64,000 nt of DNA from an uncultured Lachnospiraceae bacterium (GCA_910579465.1 CAJTUB010000007.1:62001-126000), one strand, 5' to 3'. Shown: positions 33,836 through 43,905, numbered from the stretch's first letter. Numbers and translations: made by a program. The notes: generated from the letters alone by a model not told the origin.

Positions 33836-34306
33836 CTATAGTATCCTCTCCATGCCGACCTTCTGCGGCAAAAGCCCGCACTTTTCATAGAATTTCATTG
33901 CGCTTTCATTACAGCTCCAGACATTTAAGGTCAGGTTATAGCAGCCCTGCTCCCTTGCAAACGCCGTCACATACTCATAAAGCCGTGTCCCGATGTGGGC
34001 GCCGCGCGCCTGTTCGTCTACGCACAAATCGTCGATATACAGAGTCCGGATGTCGGTCAGGATATTGTTGTTTTTGTGCTGGCAGAACACGCAGAACGCA
34101 TAGCCAAGTACCTTCTCCTCTTCATCCACTGCCACAAACACAGGCTTTGTATCATCGGAAAGAATTGCCGCAAGCTCCTCATCGGTATATTTCTTTACGT
34201 CCGCCTTGAACAAATCCGGCCTGCCATTGTGATGCACCATAAGCACCTGGCGCAAAAGCGCATTAATTCCGTCCATATCCCTGTTTTCCGCTCTCCGGAT
34301 TCTCAT
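33836..34306 (-). CDS. GNAT-family N-acetyltransferase
   Basis: A 156-residue GNAT acetyltransferase that would transfer acetyl from acetyl-CoA to an amine. Motif A (IDDLCVDEQARGAHIGTRLYEYV, with the RGxxIG pyrophosphate loop) and the C-terminal CNESAMKFYEKCGL are typical. The substrate is unknown. The ATG overlaps the miaA stop by 4 bases, so it is probably translated together with miaA. Confidence 0.9.
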   Translation of the reverse strand: MRIRRAENRDMDGINALLRQVLMVHHNGRPDLFKADVKKYTDEELAAILSDDTKPVFVAVDEEEKVLGYAFCVFCQHKNNNILTDIRTLYIDDLCVDEQARGAHIGTRLYEYVTAFAREQGCYNLTLNVWSCNESAMKFYEKCGLLPQKVGMERIL

Positions 34307-35292
34307 AAAAAATTCCTTCTTTCTGTTTCCTTGTTTTTGAATAAAATTCCCCTGTCTTTTGCTTCTGCTAGCATTGCCGCAAGAATCGCGTCCTCGTCGG
34401 CATAGGTGCCCTTATCAAACCAGAGCACGTCCCGTTCCCGTTTAAACCAGGTCAGCTGCCGCTTGGCAAAGTGCCTTGTGTCGCGCTTTAAGACGGAAAC
34501 CGCCTCCGCAAGCGTACACTCCCCGTTCAGATAAGCAAGGATTTCCTTATAGCCGAGCCCCTGCATCGAAACCATCCCTGCCGTACAGCCCTCCGCCATA
34601 AGCGCCCGGACCTCCTCCACAAGCCCTTCCGCTATCATTTTGTCAATCCGCCTCTCAATCCGCCGGTACAGCACGGAACGCTCCTCCGTCAGCACAAAAT
34701 AAGCGCTGTTATATGCAGACTCTTTTTTCCGCTGTTCCTCGTTGTGGGCGGAAATCGGCGTCCCGGTCTGCCGGTAAAACTCCAGCGCGCGGATAACCCG
34801 CTTTACATTGTTGGCGTGGATTGCCTCCGCCGAAGCAGGATCCACCTCCGCAAGTCTTGCATGTAACGCTTCGGCGCCGTACTGCGCGGCATATTCCGAA
34901 AGCTCCTCCCGGTATGCCGTATCCTCCGTGGTTTCCGTAAAATCGATGTCATACAGCACTGCCTGGATATAAAACCCGGTGCCGCCGACCAGAACCGGAA
35001 CATGACCCCGGTCCGTAATCTCCCGGATGAGACGTCTGGCATCCGCGGCAAACCGTACGACATGATACTCCTCCTGTGGCTCGCAAATATCAATCAGATG
35101 GTGCGGGACGCCGCACATTTCTTCTTTTTTTATTTTTGCGGTCCCGATATCCATACGGCGGTACACCTGCATGGAATCCGCCGAAATAATCTCACCGTTT
35201 ACCGCCTTTGCCAGCCGGATGGACAGATTTGTCTTGCCTGCCGCCGTAGGGCCTGTCAATATCAATAATGGCAGCCTTCCTGTCGCCTCCAT
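34303..35292 (-). CDS. miaA: tRNA dimethylallyltransferase MiaA
   Basis: A 329-residue MiaA, which adds dimethylallyl to A37 of tRNAs reading UNN codons. The P-loop GPTAAGKT near residue 13, ISADSMQVYRRMDIGTAKI, GGTGFYIQA and SMQGLGYKEI regions are all family hallmarks. It follows mutL with about 190 bases between, as is common in Firmicutes and proteobacteria. A GAGG eight bases upstream supports ATG 35292. Confidence 0.95.
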   Translation of the reverse strand: MEATGRLPLLILTGPTAAGKTNLSIRLAKAVNGEIISADSMQVYRRMDIGTAKIKKEEMCGVPHHLIDICEPQEEYHVVRFAADARRLIREITDRGHVPVLVGGTGFYIQAVLYDIDFTETTEDTAYREELSEYAAQYGAEALHARLAEVDPASAEAIHANNVKRVIRALEFYRQTGTPISAHNEEQRKKESAYNSAYFVLTEERSVLYRRIERRIDKMIAEGLVEEVRALMAEGCTAGMVSMQGLGYKEILAYLNGECTLAEAVSVLKRDTRHFAKRQLTWFKRERDVLWFDKGTYADEDAILAAMLAEAKDRGILFKNKETERRNFL

Positions 35293-35483
35293 CGTCCTTG
35301 CCTCGCCCCTTCCTGTACTATTTTTTCACTTTCTTATTTAAACAATTTGGGTTTCCGCATTTTTTGAACCACCTTTAAAAGTTCCGCAAACTGTGCAGCA
35401 TCTTATTTTTGCATCTGTCCGAAGAACCGCGTTTTTAGCGGAGCCGGAATCTCCTCTTAGAGCTGGTTAGGCGCAAGCCCATT

Positions 35484-37634
35484 CTACACAATCCGCTTGA
35501 ATTTCTTCTCTATCTCCTGCCTTGACATGGAAATCGTCGTCGGACGCCCGTGCGGGCAATGGTACGGATTATCTAAGGTAAATAATAGGTCAATCATTGC
35601 CTCTGCCTCCGGTAAGGAAAGCGTCTGGTTTCCCTTGACTGCCGCCTTACAGGACATGGAAGCCACCTTTTCCACCAAAAGCTCCGGACTGCCGTGGAGC
35701 CGTTCCTCTACCAGCTCGTCAAGCAGCTGTACAAAAAGCTCCCCGCCGGTCAGACCGCACAAATCCGCCGGTACGCCGCTTACCTTGTAATCCCTGCCGC
35801 CGAAAGGTTCAAACTCAAAGCCGAGGCGGCGGAGTACCTCCGCCTGCTCCTTCAGCACCTCATCCTCCCGGATGGAGAGCGTCGCCACATACGGCGGTGC
35901 AAGCTGCTGGGTCAGCATCTCCTTTTCCCGGACACGCTTCATCGTCTGTTCAAATAAAATCTTTTCGTGGGCGGCATGCTGGTCAATCATAAAAAGCTGC
36001 CCCTCCATTTCAATCAGCCAGTAGGTAGAAAACAGCTGTCCGATAATACGGTACTCCTTTTTATTTTTCTCCCGAAGCAAATCCGGAAGCTCCATCTGTT
36101 CCGGCGTCTCCTTCCGGTTTTCCGTTTTTTCTATTTCCGTTTCCGTCCCTGGTTCCGGCGGCGTTTGCTTCTGCACCTTTTCTTTCTCCGGAGGTGTCAT
36201 CAGAGGTGTTACCGCAGAGGAAAGGACTGCTCCTTCTGCCTCTTTTTCTTCTAAAATCCGCCCTTTTTCTGACTGCTGTAGAATCTGCAAACCATTGAAA
36301 TTCTGCGGTTTTTCTGCGTTTCTCTCCAGCACCCCTGTTACTTCGATTTTATCTGATGCGACATTTGTAGAATGCTGTCTGTTTTCCATATGATAAGGCG
36401 CTGGAGCTTCCCTCAACAAAGACTCTCTGCCCTGTCCTGTGACGGCTGTAGTAGCAGGTGATGTCTGTACCGCCGGTTTTCCCGTCTCTTTCTCCTTTGT
36501 CTGCTGTCCGGGCCTTGCCGTTTCCTTCTCCTGCTGTCTGAGCCTTGCCGTCTCAAACTGCTCCGGCCGCTCTTCTCTTTTGACCGGCGGGGCGCTGGCC
36601 GCCTTTGTTTCTTTTCCGAAACCGACCTGCGGAATCATATTTTTCCCGGAAAGAGCCTCCTTTACCGCATGATAGACCGCGTAATAGACGGCCTCCCCGT
36701 CCGAAAAACGGACCTCCAGCTTTGTCGGATGGACATTGACGTCAAGCATGGCGGTATCCATGAAAATATGGAGTGCCGTAAACGGGTACTTATGCTGCAT
36801 CATATAGGGGCGGTACGCTTCCTCGATTGCCTTGCTGATGATACTGCTTTTAATGTAGCGCCCGTTAATAAAATAGTTCTCATAGTTCCGGTTTCCCCTT
36901 GAAACCACGGGCTTTCCGAGAAAGCCGGATACCTTTATCCCTGCGCTTTCGTCAAGGTGGGACACCTCCAAAAGATTTGCGGCGACCTCACGCCCGTAAA
37001 TCTGGTAAATGACCTCCTTTAAATTGCCGTTTCCGGAGGTCTGCAGCACAATTTTTCCGCTGTTAATAAACTTATAGGCAATTTCCGGGCGGCTGAGCGC
37101 CATCCGCTGCATCAGCTCGGAGCAGTACCCTGCTTCCGTCATGGCGGACTTCAGAAACTTGCGCCTTGCCGGTACGTTATAAAACAGATTCCGCACTAAA
37201 AACGTAGTGCCGTCCGGACAGCCTGCCTCCTCAAGCGTCCCTTCCGCGCCGCCCTCGATGCAGTAGCGGCTTCCGGTAAAGGAGTCCTTCGTCTTTGTAA
37301 TCAGCTCGACCTGCGCCACGGCGGCGATGCTCGAGAGCGCCTCACCGCGGAAGCCAAGGCTTCCCGCTGTCAGCAGGTCCTCTACGGTACGGATTTTACT
37401 GGTGGAATGGCGCAGAAAGGCAGTCCGTACCTCCTCCGCGGCAATGCCCGAGCCGTTGTCGGTAATGCGGATGAAGCCGTTCCCGCCCTCCTTCAGCTCC
37501 ACCGTAATCATGGTAGCGCCGGCGTCGATGGCGTTTTCGGTCAGCTCCTTTACGACAGAGGAAGGGCGCTCCACGACTTCGCCTGCCGCAATTTTATCAA
37601 TCGTATCCTTGTCTAATAGCGCTATCCTTCCCAT
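35484..37634 (-). CDS. mutL: DNA mismatch repair protein MutL
   Basis: A 716-residue MutL. The N-terminal GHKL ATPase has ENAIDAGA, DNGSGI and FRGEALSSIAA motifs. A long, Gln/Glu/Thr-rich low-complexity linker (about 340-530) connects to the C-terminal dimerisation domain, which contains the endonuclease-type DQHAAHEKILFE motif, so incision activity is likely. It is unusually long because of the linker. AAGGGAG precedes the ATG. mutS ends 62 bases upstream. Confidence 0.96.
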   Translation of the reverse strand: MGRIALLDKDTIDKIAAGEVVERPSSVVKELTENAIDAGATMITVELKEGGNGFIRITDNGSGIAAEEVRTAFLRHSTSKIRTVEDLLTAGSLGFRGEALSSIAAVAQVELITKTKDSFTGSRYCIEGGAEGTLEEAGCPDGTTFLVRNLFYNVPARRKFLKSAMTEAGYCSELMQRMALSRPEIAYKFINSGKIVLQTSGNGNLKEVIYQIYGREVAANLLEVSHLDESAGIKVSGFLGKPVVSRGNRNYENYFINGRYIKSSIISKAIEEAYRPYMMQHKYPFTALHIFMDTAMLDVNVHPTKLEVRFSDGEAVYYAVYHAVKEALSGKNMIPQVGFGKETKAASAPPVKREERPEQFETARLRQQEKETARPGQQTKEKETGKPAVQTSPATTAVTGQGRESLLREAPAPYHMENRQHSTNVASDKIEVTGVLERNAEKPQNFNGLQILQQSEKGRILEEKEAEGAVLSSAVTPLMTPPEKEKVQKQTPPEPGTETEIEKTENRKETPEQMELPDLLREKNKKEYRIIGQLFSTYWLIEMEGQLFMIDQHAAHEKILFEQTMKRVREKEMLTQQLAPPYVATLSIREDEVLKEQAEVLRRLGFEFEPFGGRDYKVSGVPADLCGLTGGELFVQLLDELVEERLHGSPELLVEKVASMSCKAAVKGNQTLSLPEAEAMIDLLFTLDNPYHCPHGRPTTISMSRQEIEKKFKRIV

Positions 37635-37696
37635 GACTGCCGCTCCCTTCTGTCCGGACTGTGTGTGGTTCCAGGTTTCTGCTGAACCTTTGTCGG

Positions 37697-40366
37697 TTAT
37701 TTCATTTTCTCCTTTGCCTGCTCCTGTAAACGATACAGAAGATTCAGCGCGTCAATCGGCGTCATTACCGAAAGATTCAGCTCCGCCAGCGTCTTTAGGA
37801 CAGCCGCATCCTCCGATTCCTCGGTCCCGAACATCGTCAGCTGACCGTTTACTGTCTCCTTCTGTGCCTTTTCCCTGCGCAGCCTTACCGCCTGCTTTAT
37901 CTCTATCTGCGCCGCATTTTTGGTAATATCCCGCTCGGCAAGCTCGTCTGCAATCTCCCGCGCCCGCATAAGCACCTCGCCCGGTACACCGGCAAGCTTT
38001 GCCACCTGGATTCCATAGCTTTTATCCGCGCCGCCCGGAATAATCTTCCTCAAAAAGACAATATCCTCTCCCTGCTCTTTTACGGCGATGCAATAGTTAT
38101 GTACGGCGTCTAACTTTCCCTCTAGCTCCGTCAGCTCGTGGTAATGGGTCGCAAACAGAGACTTTGCGCCAATCCGCTTCGGGTCTGCAATGTGCTCCAC
38201 GACCGCCCATGCAATGGAAAGACCGTCAAAGGTGCTCGTCCCCCTGCCGATTTCATCCAGAATCAGCAGGCTGTTTCTGGTCGCGTTCCGCAGGATATTG
38301 GCTACCTCGGTCATTTCCACCATAAAGGTACTCTGCCCTGAAGCCAGGTCGTCGGAAGCCCCTACTCTCGTAAAAATCCGGTCGCAGATGCCGATTTGCG
38401 CGCTCTCCGCCGGAACAAAGCTCCCAATCTGTGCCATCAGCACAATCAGCGCCGTCTGGCGCATATAGGTTGACTTTCCTGCCATATTCGGTCCGGTAAT
38501 AATGGAAATCCGGTTTTCGTTATTATCAAGACAGGTATCATTTTTGACAAACATATCGTTCGGAATCATCTGCTCGACGACAGGGTGTCTTCCGCCGGTA
38601 ATCCGGATTACGCCGTTTTTGTCAATTTCCGGACGGACGTAGCGGTTTTTCTCTGCCACGGCTGCAAGCGAGGCGAACAAATCCAGCCATGCGACCGCCT
38701 TCGCGGTCTGCTTGATACGCACGACCTCTGCCGCCACTGCCTCCCGGATTTCCGCAAAGAGCGAATATTCGAGGGAAAAAAGCTTGTCCTCCGCGCCTAA
38801 AATATCCTCCTCCAGCTTCTTTAGCTCCTCGGTCGTATAGCGCTCGGCATTCGTCAGCGTCTGCTTCCGTATCCAGGACGGCGGAACAAGATGCTGGTAC
38901 GACTTTGTCACCTCAAAATAATAGCCGAACACACGGTTAAACTTGACCTTCAGGTTCTTGATTCCGGTCGCCTCCCGCTCCCGCTCCTCGACCTCGGCGA
39001 GCCATCCCTTTCCCTCGGTCTTTGCAAGGCGCAGGCGGTCCACCTCTTCGTTATAGCCGCCCTTGATAATGCTGCCCTCCTTGACGGCAAGCGGCGCGTC
39101 CGGGTCAATGGAGTCTTCAATCAGCCCGCTCAGGTCCGTCAGCGGGTCCAGCTCCTCGTAAATTGTTTTCAATAACGGCGCTTCCAAATCGCCAAGCAGC
39201 ACCCGGATGGGCGGAAGCATGGCAAGAGAGGACTGGAACGCAAGCAAATCCCGAGGGTTGGCGGAACGGTAGGTGACACGGCTTAAGAGCCGCTCTAAGT
39301 CATACACCGCATTCAGGTATTCCCGCAGCTCCGCCCTTGTAATGCCGTTCTCCTTCAGCTCCTCCACGGCGGCAAGCCGTTCGTTGATTTCCTCCCGCTC
39401 CAGTAACGGCTGCTCGATACAGCTGCGCAGAAGCCTTGCGCCCATTGCGGTTTTCGTTTTATCCAGTACCCAGAGCAGCGAGCCGCGCTTCTGCTTTTCC
39501 CGCAGCGTCTCGGTCAGCTCAAGGTTTCTTCTCGTACTGCTGTCCAAAATCATATACTTTCCGGTCACATAGGTCTGAATCCGGGTAATATGCTCCATAG
39601 AGGACTTCTGGGTCTCCTTCAGGTACTGCATCACTGCCCCTGCTGCAATGGTCCCTGCCGGAAAATCGGAAAGCCCGAGCCCGGCAAGCGTCCCGACCTT
39701 AAAATGGGACATCAGGGCGCGCTCACACGCCGAGGCGTCAAAAAACCGCTCGTCCAAGGACTCTATGGCAGTCCGCATCCGGTTTTTGCAGTCCTCGGTA
39801 TCCACGCCGCTCATAAAAAAGGCTCCGTTGCAGACAAGCTCCGACGGGGTAAACTTTGTCAGCTCGTCGGATGCCTTCCTTGCTTCGTCGACCTCGGTCA
39901 CATAGTAGTCCCCTGTCGTTACGTCCACCGCCGCAATCCCGAACGTATCCCCGCTGTAATAGATCCCCATCAGGTAATTATTTTTTCCTTCGTCAAGGCT
40001 CTGCGGGTTTAAATTGGTTCCCGGCGTCACGACACGGATGACCTCTCGCTTTACAATCCCCTTGGCAAGCTTCGGATCCTCCACCTGCTCGCAGATTGCC
40101 ACACGGTAGCCCTTTCCGACCAGACGGTTAATATAGGTTTCCGCCGCATGGAACGGAACGCCGCACATCGGGGCGCGCTCCTCCAACCCGCAGCTTTTCC
40201 CGGTCAGGGTCAGCTCTAACTCCTTTGACACCGTTACGGCATCCTCAAAAAACATCTCGTAAAAATCCCCAAGCCGGTAAAACAAGATGCAGTCGCCGTA
40301 TGCCTCCTTCATTTCCAGGTAGTGCTGCATCATCGGCGTCGCCTTCTCATAGACTGCCTTATCCAT
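37697..40366 (-). CDS. mutS: DNA mismatch recognition ATPase MutS
   Basis: An 889-residue MutS. The N-terminal domain carries GDFYEMFFEDA, the mismatch-wedge Phe-x-Glu region; the C-terminal ATPase has GPNMAGKSTYMRQ Walker A and LILDEIGRGTSTFDG Walker B, followed by FATHYHEL. ATG 40366 is preceded by GGAGG; the longer frame adds 20 residues that overlap rnhA. The ATG overlaps the rnhA stop by 8 bases, so RNase HI and MutS are translationally coupled. Confidence 0.96.
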   Translation of the reverse strand: MDKAVYEKATPMMQHYLEMKEAYGDCILFYRLGDFYEMFFEDAVTVSKELELTLTGKSCGLEERAPMCGVPFHAAETYINRLVGKGYRVAICEQVEDPKLAKGIVKREVIRVVTPGTNLNPQSLDEGKNNYLMGIYYSGDTFGIAAVDVTTGDYYVTEVDEARKASDELTKFTPSELVCNGAFFMSGVDTEDCKNRMRTAIESLDERFFDASACERALMSHFKVGTLAGLGLSDFPAGTIAAGAVMQYLKETQKSSMEHITRIQTYVTGKYMILDSSTRRNLELTETLREKQKRGSLLWVLDKTKTAMGARLLRSCIEQPLLEREEINERLAAVEELKENGITRAELREYLNAVYDLERLLSRVTYRSANPRDLLAFQSSLAMLPPIRVLLGDLEAPLLKTIYEELDPLTDLSGLIEDSIDPDAPLAVKEGSIIKGGYNEEVDRLRLAKTEGKGWLAEVEEREREATGIKNLKVKFNRVFGYYFEVTKSYQHLVPPSWIRKQTLTNAERYTTEELKKLEEDILGAEDKLFSLEYSLFAEIREAVAAEVVRIKQTAKAVAWLDLFASLAAVAEKNRYVRPEIDKNGVIRITGGRHPVVEQMIPNDMFVKNDTCLDNNENRISIITGPNMAGKSTYMRQTALIVLMAQIGSFVPAESAQIGICDRIFTRVGASDDLASGQSTFMVEMTEVANILRNATRNSLLILDEIGRGTSTFDGLSIAWAVVEHIADPKRIGAKSLFATHYHELTELEGKLDAVHNYCIAVKEQGEDIVFLRKIIPGGADKSYGIQVAKLAGVPGEVLMRAREIADELAERDITKNAAQIEIKQAVRLRREKAQKETVNGQLTMFGTEESEDAAVLKTLAELNLSVMTPIDALNLLYRLQEQAKEKMK

Positions 40367-40850
40367 TCTGTTCCTCCAATCCTTCGTCCACGCGAAGGTT
40401 TTCTCCGTCGGCGGCGGTCGTTGCAAGCGTATCGCACCGCTCGTTCTGCGGGTGTCCGTTATGCCCCTTGACCCAGAAAAACTCCGCCGTATGAGGCTCC
40501 ATTGCCGTAAGCAGGCGCTTCCAGAGGTCTACATTTTTCACCGCCTCGTTTTTTCCGCGCCGCCAGCCCTTTTTGATCCAGCCGGCAAGCCATCCCTCGT
40601 TAAACGCCTTGACAAGATACTGGGAATCGGAATATACCGCCACCTCGCAGGGCTTTGTCAGCGCCTCAAAGCCTGCAATGGCAGCCATCAGCTCCATCCG
40701 GTTGTTTGTCGTTTTTTTATAGCCTCCGGAATACTCCCGCAGATGCTCGGTTCCGTTTTTATCCACAAACGAAAGCACGGTCCCGTAGCCGCCCGGTCCG
40801 TCCGGGTTTCCTCTTGCCGCTCCGTCCGTATACATCGTTACCTTCATCAT
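40359..40850 (-). CDS. rnhA: Ribonuclease HI
   Basis: A 163-residue RNase HI that cleaves RNA in RNA:DNA hybrids. The four acidic catalytic residues are seen in YTDGAARGNP (Asp), NNRMELMAA (Glu), VYSDSQYL (Asp) and NERCDTLA (Asp), with the KKGWRRG basic handle present. The ATG at 40850 forms a classic ATGA overlap with the stop of the upstream MutS-like gene and lies six bases after GGGGGA; an ATG two codons earlier also exists. The 3' end overlaps mutS by 8 bases. Confidence 0.94.
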   Translation of the reverse strand: MMKVTMYTDGAARGNPDGPGGYGTVLSFVDKNGTEHLREYSGGYKKTTNNRMELMAAIAGFEALTKPCEVAVYSDSQYLVKAFNEGWLAGWIKKGWRRGKNEAVKNVDLWKRLLTAMEPHTAEFFWVKGHNGHPQNERCDTLATTAADGENLRVDEGLEEQNG

Positions 40851-42517
40851 TTCCATTCCCCCGTTGCCAAAAAATGCTCTGCCGAAGCCTCGGCACGTTC
40901 AATTACCTCTGCCGGATAGCCGAGCATCCCAAGCAGCCGGATTGCGTTCCGTGAGGTTGCCCGTCCTTCCCTTAAAATATAATCAAAGGTAACGGCATCG
41001 TCCGTTACCGTCTCTTCAAAATGATAGTTCCCGCAAAGCGGCTCTAACAAGTACGTCAGCTCAATGTCATGGGTTGCCGCAAAGCAGAGCGTCCGTCCGC
41101 CTGCAAGCCCCGCAAGCACCTCCCTGGACGCGGCAATCCGCTCTAACGTATTAGTGCCGCGCAGCACCTCGTCCACAAAGCAGAGCGTACAGACCGGAGC
41201 CTTCGCCGCCTCAAACATCCGCTTTAAGGACTTGATTTCCACGATAAAATAGCTTTCATTGCCCTTCATATTGTCGCGCAGCGCCATAGAGGAAAGAATC
41301 TGGAAATAAGCCGCCCGGTAGCTCTTTGCCGCCGCCGTATGAATTGTCTGGGCAAGCAGGGCGTTGATTGCCGTCGCCTTTAAAAAGGTGGACTTTCCAG
41401 ACGCGTTCGAGCCGGTCAGCAGGACGCTCCGTTTTGCCCGGATCGTATTGCTCACCGGCGCTTCCAGAAGCGGATGATACAACTCCTCTGCTTCATAAAA
41501 CGGCGTCGTCCCTGCGGAAAGCTCCGGCACGCAATACCGTCCCTTTCCTAACAGCGCCCGGAACGAGGCTGCCGCGCAGAGCGCGTCCAGATAGCCTGCC
41601 GCCTGATAGAGCTGCGTCAGTTCCCCGGAATAACGGTCATACACCTTTAGCATCGAATTAAACTTAATCAGATCCAGATGCAGCAGCATACGGAAATACA
41701 TCATCAGCAGCTCGAACATATCCCCCGTAGGCTTTTTGCTTCCGATAATCCAGAAATTCCGTTTAAACGAAGCAAAATGGCGGTTCAGCTCCTTCATGCG
41801 CCCGGCGTAAACGGAAATCTCCGGAATCTCCGACTTTGCAAGCTTCTCGCTGGCGTATAAAAGGCGGATCAGATACGTAATAGTAGCAAGATACGCCTCC
41901 AACTCCGGCTTCCGTTTCAGATAGCTGACAAGGTTGTAAATCACTACCCCGCAGACCGCAACCACACCCACGGCAGGAAAGAAAAAGGCGGACGCCACAG
42001 AAGCGGCAAGTGCCGCAATCGCAAGATAATGCGGTACGTTCGATTCCCGCTTAATCCGGGACATATAGCGCATACAGGCATAGACCGAATGCCGCTTGCT
42101 TTTTCCAATCTGGTACAGCGCCTCCTGTACGGCAATCCGGCTCTCCTCGTCCGTCTGGAAAAAGGAAATCAGACGTTCCCGCTCCTTCATTTCCTCCGGG
42201 TCAAACTCCGGCTGCCGGAGCATGGCATACAGATACTCCTCACCGACCGCGCTTACGGTCTGGTTTAACACCATAAACAGCTCGTCCAGCTCTAAATCGT
42301 TCCACGTAATATCGTCGATATCATAAGCAGGGCGGCGCACCGCTTCAAAATAGCTCTTTAAAGACAATAGCTTTTCCTCGGAGTAGCTCTCCTCGGAAAC
42401 AGTCCCGAACTGATTGCGAAGCTGCCGCCGCACCTTTGCCTTATAATTTACCGAATCATAACATCCCTTGGCAATCAGGAGCGCCAGAAGGATTCCTGCC
42501 AACACAACATATTCCAT
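40847..42517 (-). CDS. Membrane-anchored MutS-like ATPase
   Basis: A 556-residue protein with a MutS domain V-like ABC ATPase at the C-terminus (LLTGSNASGKSTFLKA Walker A; CTLCFVDEVLRGTNTLERIA Walker B/signature) but no mismatch-binding domain. A hydrophobic N-terminal helix (about 3-20) and two hydrophobic helices near 165-205 suggest membrane attachment. The family is annotated as MutS-like in Clostridia; its role is unknown. I use ATG 42517, five bases after GAGGGA; an upstream ATG lacks a site. It overlaps rnhA by 4 bases. Confidence 0.85.
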   Translation of the reverse strand: MEYVVLAGILLALLIAKGCYDSVNYKAKVRRQLRNQFGTVSEESYSEEKLLSLKSYFEAVRRPAYDIDDITWNDLELDELFMVLNQTVSAVGEEYLYAMLRQPEFDPEEMKERERLISFFQTDEESRIAVQEALYQIGKSKRHSVYACMRYMSRIKRESNVPHYLAIAALAASVASAFFFPAVGVVAVCGVVIYNLVSYLKRKPELEAYLATITYLIRLLYASEKLAKSEIPEISVYAGRMKELNRHFASFKRNFWIIGSKKPTGDMFELLMMYFRMLLHLDLIKFNSMLKVYDRYSGELTQLYQAAGYLDALCAAASFRALLGKGRYCVPELSAGTTPFYEAEELYHPLLEAPVSNTIRAKRSVLLTGSNASGKSTFLKATAINALLAQTIHTAAAKSYRAAYFQILSSMALRDNMKGNESYFIVEIKSLKRMFEAAKAPVCTLCFVDEVLRGTNTLERIAASREVLAGLAGGRTLCFAATHDIELTYLLEPLCGNYHFEETVTDDAVTFDYILREGRATSRNAIRLLGMLGYPAEVIERAEASAEHFLATGEWK

Positions 42518-42615
42518 AGGTTCCCTCATTATTCTATCTTTTTATACAAGATAAAGTATAGCGGCAGTGGTAAAAAAAGTCAAGGGATTCTTTTCTTCCC
42601 GGGTTTCCATTTTTT

Positions 42616-42648
42616 TTAAGGAAACGCTGATTACAGCTGGAACCTTAA
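42616..42648. repeat. Intergenic palindromic repeat, fragmentary copy
   Basis: TTAAGG (42616-42621) and CCTTAA (42643-42648) flank an imperfect stem; the first arm continues as AAACGCTGAT, the same core found at 44031 and 51590. It lies upstream of the MutS-like gene in non-coding DNA. Confidence 0.6.
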
Positions 42649-42711
42649 AGCGGGACGGACACCGCCCCTTTTCATGTAGACAGAGACGCTAAAAAACAAA
42701 TGAAAGCTGAA

Positions 42712-42757
42712 ATCCCCTGCGCCGCCCATCTTCAAAGGCCCGCAGGGGATACTTTTT
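42712..42757. terminator. Terminator hairpin downstream of the NlpC/P60 gene
   Basis: ATCCCCTGCG (42712-42721) and CGCAGGGGAT (42741-42750) form a perfect 10-bp stem. The + strand is followed by ACTTTTTT, and on the - strand the stem lies 32 bases after the NlpC/P60 stop. It could act in both directions, but the U-run faces +. Confidence 0.65.
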
Positions 42758-42782
42758 TAACTGTAAAATTCTTTTCTTTTTA

Positions 42783-43871
42783 TCAATCCCAGATCACTCT
42801 TGCGTACTTATAGACGGTACGGTAGTTTACGTTGGAGATTTCCACGCCGTTATTGGCATGGATAATCTTGCCATTGCCGATATAGATGGCTACATGGTCA
42901 ACCACACCGGTTCTTAAGTTATGGTAGAATACCAGGTCGCCTGCCTTTGCTTCCGAAGCAGAAACCTTCTTGTAGGTATTTGCCATATCCCTCGAAACAC
43001 GCGGCATATTGTATCCGTAGCCGAAGTTCGAAAATACCTGCTTTACAAAGCCGGAGCAGTCCACTCCTCTTGACAGGCTGTTTCCGCCCCAGACATACGG
43101 CGTGCCGAGGTACTTCATTGCAAAATCAATCATATTGGTACGGAGCTGGGAAACACCGTCGCCGTAGCTGCTGCTCTCGACTGCCGGCTTATACTTGTAG
43201 GCAACCGTCACATACTCTGCACAGACATACGCTTTCATATTTTCCTCAGCATCACTGTTCCACTCAATCTGTACGAAGGTCTTTGCTTCCGGGTCGTTTT
43301 TGCTGATTACCAGCTCCTTTACGACCTTAAAGCTCTCTCCGCTGCTGACCTTTGCGATAATATTATCTTCGGTTGTATCCGGTGCGGAACGTACATTGAG
43401 CACCTGGACATCGCTCTTTACGGTAGCTGTTACCGTCCCGAGGCTTTCTGCAAGCGCCTTCGCTTCGTCACCCATAATAAGGTAATCCGTAATACAGTAG
43501 CCGCTTACCTTACCGGATGTAATCTTCGCCCAGCCATTCTCTACGGACTCTACGATACAGTAAGCATTTCTGCCGAGCTGCCCGATGCGGGAATAATTCG
43601 TACTCGGACCGGTCCTGACGTTTAAAGAAGTGGTGACATCAGCAAATGCAATCCCTTCCGGTACCTCCACCTTAGAAAAGAGCTCTGCCGCATCTGTATC
43701 TTCTGTACTTTTTTCCGCTGCATTCACAAAAAAGTCACTGGATACAACAGAAAAACCGCCAAGCGCCTTACCACCAGTTACTACTGCAGCCTGCGCTGTC
43801 CCGACCGTTCCCAGAGAAGAAACCATGGCACCTAACAGCACTGCCACGGAAACCTTCGACTTAACCTTCAT
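42783..43871 (-). CDS. Secreted NlpC/P60 (C40) endopeptidase with SH3 domains
   Basis: A 362-residue exported peptidoglycan hydrolase. A signal peptide ends near TAQA-AVV. Two bacterial SH3 domains follow (TSLNVRTGPSTNYSRIGQLG and VLNVRSAPDTT starts). The C-terminal NlpC/P60 domain contains the catalytic Cys in GVDCSGFVKQVF and His in VDHVAIYIG, with HANNG as third polar site region. It cleaves gamma-D-Glu-diamino acid links. ATG 43871 follows GGAGGT; a 7-residue longer frame is rejected. A perfect consensus promoter and a direct repeat lie just upstream. Confidence 0.94.
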   Translation of the reverse strand: MKVKSKVSVAVLLGAMVSSLGTVGTAQAAVVTGGKALGGFSVVSSDFFVNAAEKSTEDTDAAELFSKVEVPEGIAFADVTTSLNVRTGPSTNYSRIGQLGRNAYCIVESVENGWAKITSGKVSGYCITDYLIMGDEAKALAESLGTVTATVKSDVQVLNVRSAPDTTEDNIIAKVSSGESFKVVKELVISKNDPEAKTFVQIEWNSDAEENMKAYVCAEYVTVAYKYKPAVESSSYGDGVSQLRTNMIDFAMKYLGTPYVWGGNSLSRGVDCSGFVKQVFSNFGYGYNMPRVSRDMANTYKKVSASEAKAGDLVFYHNLRTGVVDHVAIYIGNGKIIHANNGVEISNVNYRTVYKYARVIWD

Positions 43872-43905
43872 CAAATGTACCTCCACAAGCAATCTCTATC
43901 GAAAT

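Noticed and set aside
35293..35483. A gene or RNA between mutL and miaA
   Set aside because: The stretch has no supported open frame and no stable terminator or riboswitch pattern that I can identify.
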